The translations under genes were made by a program, and so were the position numbers. Below, in pieces: positions 56,941-64,000 of a DNA stretch of 64,000 nucleotides. The first letter of the stretch is position 1. The number at the start of each line of letters is the position of its first letter. Under the pieces are notes generated by a model. That model searched no databases. It had not been told where the DNA came from and saw nothing but the letters and a program-made list of their open reading frames with translations. Source of the DNA: Anastrepha obliqua. Its lineage: Eukaryota > Arthropoda > Insecta > Diptera > Tephritidae. The DNA lies in NCBI RefSeq assembly GCF_027943255.1, contig NC_072897.1:55452406-55516405 (forward strand). The letters run 5' to 3'.

Positions 56941-58213
56941 CAGGTGTATAAGCTTAAATCCGCTGATTGCTCGTAGATGGCGTTAGTGAGCATATCAAGT
57001 TACCATAGAAATGCCATATTTTTTTTTGCATGGGTTCGACACCTGTTTACATCAATCACTGCACATCATCAGTGATTTCATACAGCAACACACTTTTTTC
57101 CTTGCGTAATCATGTCTAATTTTGTGCCAAAAAAAGAGCATATGCGGGAAGCTCTACTTTTTTGCTTTAATTTGAAGAAATCGGCTGCCGAATCGCATCG
57201 AATGCTTGCGGAGGCCTATGGTGACAGTGCATTATCGGAAACAACTTGCAGAGACTGGTTTCGTCAGTTCAAAGACGGCCATTTTGACTTGAGTGACAAG
57301 AAGCGTGAAAATCGGCCCAGAAAAGTTGAGGACCATGAATTGCAGGCTCTTTTGGATGAGGACGATACCCAATCGCAAAAAATGCTTGCCGAGCAGTTAG
57401 GTGTCACTCAACCATGCGTTTACGTGCCATGGGAAAGGTCCAAAAAGTCGGAAAATGGGTACCCCATGAATTGAACGATAGACAGATGGAGCGACGCCAA
57501 AACACATGCGAAATCTTGCTGGCTAGGCATAAAAGAAAGTCGTTCCTGCATCTTGTGGTGACTAGCGATGAAAAGTGGATATACTTTGAGAATCCTAAAC
57601 GAAAAAAATCATGGGTCGATCCCGGCCAACCATCAACTTCTTCATCAAGACCTAATCGCTTTGGACGCAAGACGATGCTGTGCGTTTGGTGGGATCAGCA
57701 GGGTGTCGTTTACTATGAGCTGTTGAAACCTGGTGAAACTGTTAATTCTCATCGCTACCACCAACAACTCATCAAATTGCCCCGTGCTTTGCGTGAAAAA
57801 AGGCCTCGTTATGAACAAAGACATGAGAAGCTGATTTTCCTCCACGACAACGCCCCATCGCACACGTCAAGAATGGTCCAAAACTACTTGGAGACAATCA
57901 ATTGGGAGGTGCTACCTCATCCCGCTTATTCACCAGACCTGGCCCCTTCGGAATATCATCTGTTTTCATCGATGGGTCACGCGCTCGCCGAACAGCACTT
58001 CGATTCGTACGAAGACGTCCGGAAATGGCTTGACGAGTGGTTCGCCTCGAAAGATGAAGAATTCTTTTGGCGTGGTATACACAAATTGCCCGAGAGATGG
58101 GAAAAATGTATAGCTAGCGAGGGCAAATACTTTGAATAAATTATTTTTTTGCTTTCTATAAAAAAAAAATGGTTTTTTTTACTAAAAAACAGCGGATTTA
58201 AGCTTATACACCG
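56941..58213 (+). mobile_element. Mariner element, 1273 bp, TA-flanked
   Basis: Ends CAGGTGTATAAGCTTAAATC (left) and the complement of GATTTAAGCTTATACACCG (right), with TA at 56939-56940 and 58214-58215. Host hAT frame is restored on removal (ILAN then NITNIKRH). Confidence 0.92.
57112..58139 (+). pseudogene. Mariner transposase with DD34E triad, one frameshift
   Basis: ATG at 57112 (MSNFVPKKEHMREALLFCFN). First helix-turn-helix SAAESHRMLAEAYGDSALSE and CRDWFRQFKDGHFDLSDK; second LLDEDDTQSQKMLAEQLGVT. Frame lost at about 57405 by a short deletion, regained at MRLRAMGKVQKVGKWVPHEL. Catalytic domain: VVTSDEKWIYFENP (first D), GRKTMLCVWWDQQGVVYYEL, IFLHDNAPSHTSRMVQNYLE (second D), then HPAYSPDLAPSEYHLFSSM. 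34 residues on is glutamate where mariners usually have aspartate. The remaining frame is open to the stop at 58137, so the element is young. Confidence 0.9.
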
Positions 58214-58939
58214 TAACATAACCAATATTAAAAGACACGAAGAAGGAGAAAGTCATAAAAAAAGGCAAGCAGCTTTGCGAAATCAAATTAAGCTGAGCGA
58301 CGTTAAAGAAAGGTGTTATGCTACCAAAAATGCAATCAAGATAGCTGAATTAAAAATTATACTTTTTTTGTGCATTTACGATTTAACGTTTACACTCATA
58401 TCGCCTTTAATAGAACTAATTAAAAGTGTTGCAGCCAATACAAATGTAATAAAAGGCCTGAAATGTGGTAGAACAAAGGCAAAAGAAACCGTAACAAATG
58501 TACTACATAAAAATTTTGTTGAAAAGATAAGCGATTGTTTGAGAAATAACAAATTCTCTCTTATAATAGACGAAGCAACACATGTAAGTTCAGCAAAGTG
58601 TTTGGCTCTAGTGGTTCGCTATTTTGATAAAGAAAACGGGAAAATTCGAGATCATTTTTTAAGTTTAATCGAACTTGATAAGAGTGATTCCAAAACAATT
58701 TTTGAATCAATTAAAGCTTTTTTTGAACGATTTAAAATTCCCTTAACAAACTTAATTGGCTTTGCAGCTGACAATGCCTCAGTGATGATGGGTCAAATAA
58801 ATGGAGTGCAGAGGCTCCTTAAAGATATAAATCCTCACTTGTATGTTATTGGATGTATCTGCCACTCTATGCATTTGTGTTCATCGAAAGCTGCTAAGGC
58901 CATTCCAAGTAAAATCGAGAATCTTGTGAGGGATATATA

Positions 58940-59789
58940 AAGCGTTTTTCAGTAAGAGCGCTATAACTTTTTTTTTTGAATAAAACACAAACAGTTTGAC
59001 TTTTTTAACTAATTTTTTTTTTATTATCGAGTTTGAATATATACATTTAAGTATGAAATTCGATTTCTTTTGCATGACCACCGCGTGCACGTTTTACGAA
59101 GTCGTCGCCGGATTGTTACTGTAGACCAATGACTTCACATAACCCCAAAGAAAATAGTCTAGAGGCGTCAAATCACACGAGCGCGGCGGCCATTCGACCG
59201 GTCCATTTCTGGAAATAATGCGCTCATCGAACTTACTCTTCAACAAATCAATTGTAGCGTGTGCTGTGTGGCTTGTGGCCCCGTCCTGTTGAAACCACAT
59301 GTCGTCTAAGTCCATACCATTCAATTGCGGCCAAAAATAATCGTTTATCATGTCGCGGTATCGATTTCCATTCACAGTAACGTGGCGATCGTTCTCGTCA
59401 ACGAAAAAATATGGGCCAATTACGCCGCCGGCATGTAAACCGCATCAAACAGTGATTCTTTCGGGATGCAACGGTGCCTCATGAATCACGTGTGGATTGC
59501 TTTCTGCCCAGTAACGCATATTTTGCTTGTTGACAAAGCCATTGAGCCAAAAGTGAGCTTCATCACTGAAGATGATTTTTTAGAAAAAATCTGGATTAAA
59601 GTAGCAGCAATATAACGATTATTTTCATAAAAAATTTACACGATTTGCAATCGTTGCTCAAGTGTGTAGCGTTCCATGATAAAATGTATACTAATGAAGT
59701 TTACAAATGACAAGCGAAAAATAAAAAATATTGCGTCGTTCGCCCTCCCTATCGGAAAAAAGTTGAAGCGCACCTATTGAAAAACGCTA
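58940..59789 (-). mobile_element. DD41D mariner derivative, 850 bp, TA-flanked
   Basis: Ends AAGCGTTTTTCAGTAAGAGC and TAGCGTTTTTCAATAGGTGC (inward), TA at 58938-58939 and 59790-59791. Host hAT frame is restored on removal (VRDI then YLFF). Carries the same internal deletion as the copy at 50635-53116. Confidence 0.9.
59047..59677 (-). pseudogene. DD41D mariner transposase, deleted
   Basis: Minus strand from the ATG at 59677: MERYTLEQRLQIV, stop, FYENNRYIAATLIQ, then, past the shared deletion, the catalytic part IIFSDEAHFW, MNGNRYRDMINDYFWPQL, DMWFQQDGATSHTAHATIDL, WPPRSCDLTPLDYFLWGYVK, SLVYSNNPATTS, and a short second deletion before GHAKEIEFHT and stop (59047). It lacks most of the DNA-binding domain and could only move if supplied with transposase. 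Confidence 0.87.
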
Positions 59790-61238
59790 TACCTATTTTT
59801 TTATTATAGCAGTAAAAGGCAAAAAGAGTTCGTTGAATTTCAAAATTATTTCAATTTAGAAAACCATAAAATTTTGAAAGTATCTAATACCCGTTGGTTG
59901 TCTATGGAAAATGCCTTGTCCAGAGTATTGGAACAATGGAAAGCCTTAGTTCATTATTTTCACTTTTGAACAAAACCATGATATGACAAATAACATACTG
60001 ACAAATATGAATGATGCAAATAAATGCTATTTGTTTTTTTAGCATACATTTTGAAAGAAATGAATAAAATTAACTTAGAATTTCAGTCAGAGACTCCACG
60101 CATTCACGTAGCTCTGGAAATGTTGACCCTCTATTTCAAAAATATTTTAAGTAGTTTTGTTGGCTTAAACCTGTTAAATTTTGAAATGTTAACAGTGGAT
60201 AATTTTGATCAGCTAAGTGTATTTAAACCTTTAAAAGATATTTATCTTGGACAAAAAGCTCAGAGTCTTTTACAAAGTGAGAATTTAACAAATTCACAAA
60301 CTATTGAAATTCAGCAAAATTGTAAACAGTTTTATATAATTCTCTGCAAGCAAATTTTACGTAGAATCGATTTTAAAAACCCAATTCTGAATGCTGTGAA
60401 AATTCTAAACCCTCTTTCTTTAGGCTCTAGTTTAATGCCGTTAACCACTTTATTCCCAAATCTTGTAGAAAATGATGAACATCTAGAACTTTTGGAAAGT
60501 GAATGCAGGTTACTTATTCTCTAAAATCGGTCCGAAGAAGGTCTTGAGAGTTTCTGGAAACAAATGTTTTCCATGAAAAACAGCTTAGGAGATTTAATGT
60601 ACCCTAATTTAAAAGATTTTGTTGGTGCTATCCTAAGCCTTCCACATAGTAGCGCATCCCCTGAGCGTGTGTTTTCAAGAATGAATAGTATTAAATCGTT
60701 TAGAAGAAATTGTTTGGATGTGGGTACAGTGGACTCCTTACTTTTAGTAAGAGAAATGGTGACTGCAAACGAAATCAATAATTGGGTTCCATCCCATAAT
60801 ATTCTAAGGGAATACAAAAAATCTTAAGCATGCTATATCCTTTTTCAGTATAAAATAATCACCATTTAAATGTTTATTTTTTTTCCTTGAATAGTCCTTA
60901 GATAAAATCTTATATAAAAATTAAAAATTATTTGTACGTCCATTTGATTTCAGTAGTAATATGAAGTCGAGGGCTTTATTCATGTGAATTTATTGGTCTT
61001 AAAATTAACTATTTTAATACATATTGTATATGTAAATGCAATTTTTTATAAACTGAATTTGTAAGCCTTTAGTTTAATCAAATGTCAATAAAATTCATTA
61101 TATCTAACTATAACTAAAATAAATTTATTTAAGGGGGTTCATTGTCCATAAAAAGTTTTAAACACTTCGAAAATTTCGAAAATACTTCACTTTTTTCGAC
61201 CTTTCACTTCACTTTTTTTTGGTCGTCCGGCAGCACTG

Positions 61239-61246
61239 CGTGTTTG
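61239..61246. repeat. 8-bp target duplication of inner hAT, right
   Basis: CGTGTTTG, identical to 56014-56021. Confidence 0.9.
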
Positions 61247-61433
61247 TCGGCGCGAAATCGCTTACCGCAGTGTTGCCGCTGTTTATCTATTTATTATGAA
61301 AATTTCTGAAATTGAATGAAAATACTGGTATGATTTTCAGACTTTTGGATTTTTTGCAACGTGAGCAGCGCGAGCTACCAGAATTGCCTTGCGAGCTACC
61401 GGTAGCTCGCGATCGACGGGTTGGCGACCACTG

Positions 61434-61441
61434 GGCTAGGG
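61434..61441. repeat. 8-bp target duplication of outer hAT, right
   Basis: GGCTAGGG, identical to 53694-53701. Confidence 0.9.
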
Positions 61442-61824
61442 CATCAAGTGTGCATACGCACATGCAAATATGTCGATGCATATGCAGAAGAAACTGTTTT
61501 AGCATTTGCAGGAATTCGATCATTACGATGTTTACATCCTAATTATTGCATGAAATATGAGAAGGCGATGCTCGTGAGGTAGGTCATGTTGTTTCAGTGC
61601 ATACATATGTATGCGTGCAACACTATATTTATTAAAGATGCAATACTCGTAGAACTTAGTTGTCCCATATATGTATGCAAATACGTTTCTTTGAAGTTTT
61701 CTTTTATTTATTTTAAATTTCAAAGTTTTATACTATCTATAAAATGCAATATATGTAAATTGAAAACAATTTCGTTTGGGAAAGGAACAAAAAATACATA
61801 TTAAAATGTACATAATTATGATAA
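61442..61824. other. No gene seen
   Basis: AT-rich spacer with ATACATATGTATG-type simple sequence; no supported gene. Confidence 0.4.
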
Positions 61825-63510
61825 GGCAATGCGTCGTGAGACACCAAGCTACCTGGCTGTCCCCTGATCGAAAAACGCGAAACCAGATCGATCATGTTGT
61901 GATAGATGGAAGACACGCTTCTAGTGTATTAGATGTACATACGTACGATCCGAGGACCCAACATCGACTCGGATCATTACCTTGTTGCAGCCGAACTGCG
62001 CACCCGCCTCTGTGCAGCAAAAAACGTACATCTACCTACGCAAAGAATGTTCGACATCATCGGTATGCACGAGCAATGGAGCAACATTTCTCGTTCCCTA
62101 CGTACCGCCGCCGAAGAAGAAATCGGATTCCGGCGAGCCCGAAAAACCAATTGGTACGACGAGCAATGTCATGCTGCCGCAGAAAGAAAGGATCCCGCCT
62201 ATAGAGCCACGCTGCGATTGCGCGCAACGGGAGCCATGTGGGATCACTACCGCGAGCTAAAAACGGAAGAGAGACGTATTATCCGACAGAAGAAACGAGA
62301 GGTCAAATAACGTGAGTGCGAGGAGCTTGAGATGCTGGCCAATAGGAACAACGCCCGAAAATTCTATCAGAAAGTCCGGCGGCTTACAGAAGGTTTTAAG
62401 ACCGGGGCGTTTTCCTGTAAGAACAAAGACGGCGAACTGGTGACTGACATCCAGAGCAATCTTAAATTATGGAGGGAACACTTCTTGAACCTGTTAAACA
62501 CTGACAGCTGCGCTTGTCACTGAAAATGTGAAGATCCCGATACCCCAATCGTCGGCGACGGAATTGTCGTTCCGCTACCCGACCATGACGAGGTGAAAAT
62601 AATAATGAAAATAACGCGACTAAAGAACAACAAAGCCGCGGGCGCCGACGGAGCCGGCTGAGCTATTCAAACATGGCGACGAGGAGCTGATAAGGTGCAT
62701 GCATCAGCTCCTATGCAAAATATGGTCGGATGAAAGCATGCCTGCCGATTGGAATTTAAGTGTGCTCTGCGCAATCCATAAGAATGGTGATCCTGCAATC
62801 TGTGCCAATTAATGCGGGATTAGTCTTCTAAATATCGCCTATAAGGTTCTAGGGAGTGTATTGTGTGAAAGGCTGAAGCCCACCGTCAACCAACTGGTTG
62901 GACCTTATCAGTGTGGCTTTAGACCTGGAAAGTCTACCATCGACCAAATATTTACAATACGCCAAATCTTGGAAAAGACCCACGAAAGGAGAATGGATAC
63001 ACACCATCTCTTCGTCGATTTCAAAGCTGCATTCGACAGTACGGAAAGGAGTTACTTGTATGCCGCGATGTCTGAATTTGGTATGCCCGCAAAAAAAATT
63101 CGGCTATGCAAGATGACGTTGCTCAACACCAGCAGCGCCGTCAGAACTGGGAAGGACCTCTTCGAGCCGTTTGATACCAAACGAGGTTTCAGACAGGGTG
63201 ACTCCCTGTCGTGTGACTTCTTTAACCTGATGTTGGAGAGCATCGTACGAGCCGCAGAACTTAATCGCTGAGGCACAATATTTTATAAGAGCGTACAATT
63301 GTTGGCGTATGCCGATGATATAGATATCATCGGCCTTAACCACCGCGCTGTTAGTTCTGCCTTCTCCAAACTGAATAAAGAGGCAAAGCGAATGGGTTTG
63401 GTGGTGAACGAGGACAAAACGAAGTACCTCCTGCATTCAAACAAACAGTCGGCGCACTCGCGTATCGGCACCCACGTCACTGTAGACAGTTATAATTTCG
63501 AGATTGTAAA
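61825..63510 (+). pseudogene. RTE-like retrotransposon, endonuclease end and reverse transcriptase
   Basis: Plus strand. End of endonuclease: RHQATWLSPDRKTRNQIDHV (61835), then in another frame RTIRGPNIDSDHYLVAAELR. Linker KTNWYDEQCHAAAERKDPAY. RT: NARKFYQKVRRLTEGFKTGA (62345), LKNNKAAGADGAG (62620), LFKHGDEELIRCMHQLL, MPADWNLSVLCAIHKNGDP, LLNIAYKVLGSVLCERLKP, GPYQCGFRPGKSTIDQIF (62905), HHLFVDFKAAFDS, TKRGFRQGDSLSCDFFNLML (63175), stop, then LLAYADDIDIIGL with intact YADD (63301), and NEDKTKYLLHSN. Cut off at 63510 where a strand-specific Gly/Tyr segment should follow. Several stops. Confidence 0.85.
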
Positions 63511-63766
63511 AGAATCCGGAGGATGGTTCCATGTGTAGAAGTCCACGCAAGTGGGGAAAGTTACTGATCGCCATTCCCTTGGGAGTGGCCAGGACGATTC
63601 TTCTACATATGGTTCAAGCAGCTCACAACGGCCGGGATTAGCCCACGTATCCTCTGGGTAGCTTCCGAACACCCGTTCGGAAGTGAGCTAACGTGAGAAG
63701 GCGAAGCATCCCAGCATAGCTGGTTGTGCGCTGGGTTTGGGACCCGCCACTTAAAAGTCCCCCCCA
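63511..63766 (+). promoter_or_regulatory. Probable 5' leader of a second RTE-like element
   Basis: Lies between the truncated RTE fragment and a new start codon. Contains a palindrome CGAACACCCGTTCGG (63666-63680) that can form a hairpin. I infer it is the 5' UTR and internal promoter region; the exact start is uncertain. Confidence 0.5.
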
Positions 63767-64000
63767 ATGAAAAGAATTAACAAGCCTCGGATGAGAACTT
63801 CCAACACTGATGACGACCCTTGCAAACGAAATAAGGAATATGATTTGAGGGCATGCACCTGGAATGTCCGGTCCCTTAATGGGGAAGGTGCCTCTGCCCG
63901 GCTGGTTGATGTCCTCGTGAGAGTAAAGGCTGACATCACTGCCATCCAAGAGACGCGATGGACGGGGCAAGGTAAGAAAACCATAGGACCTTGGGACGTA
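63767..64000 (+). CDS. RTE-like ORF, endonuclease N-terminus (runs off window)
   Basis: The ATG at 63767 opens 78 codons to the window edge without a stop: MKRINKPRMRTSNTDDD, then the RTE-type EEP start YDLRACTWNVRSLNGEG, ARLVDVLVRVKADITAIQET and RWTGQGKKTIGPWDV. The asparagine of TWNVRSL and the glutamate of QETRW are expected catalytic or metal residues of the apurinic-type endonuclease. It may be an intact element, since no lesion is visible in this part. In public annotations such proteins are often called craniofacial development protein 2-like. Confidence 0.8.
   Translation, partial: MKRINKPRMRTSNTDDDPCKRNKEYDLRACTWNVRSLNGEGASARLVDVLVRVKADITAIQETRWTGQGKKTIGPWDV

Larger units (their letters stand above)
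56655..60827 (+). pseudogene. Inner hAT transposase (BED finger, split by two mariners)
   Basis: Open from about 56660 (ADGTQYGAIRKEPTIPVSSK). A likely 62-bp intron (56727-56788, GTAAGT to CAG) precedes SSDESDGSASEDVS. BED finger WKNLHRWLDTKEGKSYCVIS, where S replaces the second Cys, then ILAN, [mariner 56941-58213], NITNIKRHEEGESHKKRQ in frame. Catalytic domain: KFSLIIDEATHVSSAKCLAL, LTNLIGFAADNASVMMGQ, VIGCICHSMHLCSSKA, ENLVRDI, [mariner 58940-59789], YLFFYYSSKRQKEFVEF in frame, TRWLSMENALSRVLEQWKAL. Dimerisation end ILSLPHSSASPERVFSRMNS, LDVGTVDSLLLVRE; stop after YKKS. Lesions include a stop at 60522. Confidence 0.87.
56022..61238 (+). mobile_element. Inner hAT element (about 3.1 kb net)
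   Basis: Left end CAGTGCTGCCG and right end CGGCAGCACTG with an exact 8-bp duplication. Subterminal ACTTCACTTTTT-type motifs occur near both ends (56085-56170 and 61185-61220), likely transposase binding sites. Contains a DD34E mariner and a DD41D mariner, both at TA. Confidence 0.93.
53702..61433 (-). mobile_element. Outer hAT element (2.5 kb net)
   Basis: Ends CAGTGGTCGCCAACC (53702) and the complement GGTTGGCGACCACTG (ending 61433), with an exact 8-bp duplication as hAT transposases make. It codes on the minus strand. A second hAT with two mariners is inserted upstream of its gene. Confidence 0.93.

Overview
The window looks like transposable-element-dense DNA from an insect, most likely a higher dipteran, possibly a tephritid fruit fly. 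I base this on the mix of families: R1, LOA-like, I-like, Jockey-like and RTE-like non-LTR retrotransposons, a BEL/Pao LTR element, Helitrons, Tc1 and mariner elements including the DD41D (rosa-type) lineage, and two hAT elements. GT-AG introns are present. The species assignment is an inference. I found no host gene, rRNA, tRNA or CRISPR array. Almost everything codes for mobile-element proteins, nearly all broken by stops, frameshifts, deletions or later insertions.

Layout. 0.4-7.1 kb: LOA-like fragments, with a nearly full-length ORF1+ORF2 element at 2.9-7.1 kb. 7.3-8.2 kb: a shortened DD41D mariner. 8.66-9.94 kb: a decayed Tc1/mariner relative bounded by terminal inverted repeats (TIRs). 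10.2-11.8 kb: a young Tc1 element that cuts a minus-strand ORF at a TA site. 12.5-14.1 kb: a second, dead Tc1. 14.7-16.2 kb: R1. 16.9-21.1 kb: an R1-like element split by a Jockey-like element. 21.06-23.4 kb: a minus-strand R1-like RT containing a LOA-like insertion with a twin-priming inversion. 23.4-26.1 kb: a gutted BEL/Pao element. 26.1-29.4 kb: minus-strand R1-like and LOA-like fragments. 29.4-36.8 kb: an I-like element interrupted by a 6.1-kb Helitron. 36.8-38.2 kb: Tc1 and LOA fragments. 38.5-38.9 kb: a 96-bp tandem repeat.

40.9-49.3 kb is an 8.4-kb near-perfect inverted repeat (arms about 4.2 kb, 26-bp spacer). Its axis lies in a foldback element that itself interrupts a deleted Helitron helicase gene. 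50.6-53.1 kb: a DD41D mariner carrying a 1.5-kb element with 416-bp TIRs. 53.7-61.4 kb: a resolved nest in which a minus-strand hAT (8-bp target-site duplication, TSD) contains a plus-strand hAT (8-bp TSD), which contains a DD34E mariner and a shortened DD41D mariner, both at TA sites. 61.8-64.0 kb: an RTE-like fragment followed by the 5' end of another RTE-like element that runs off the window.

The genes do not form a pathway. The information lies in the nesting order, which can be read from TSDs and from host reading frames that rejoin when an insertion is removed. The two strongest candidates for something undescribed are the foldback-seeded inverted duplication at 40.9-49.5 kb and the long-TIR element at 51.3-52.8 kb that carries only the N-terminal domain of a mariner transposase.
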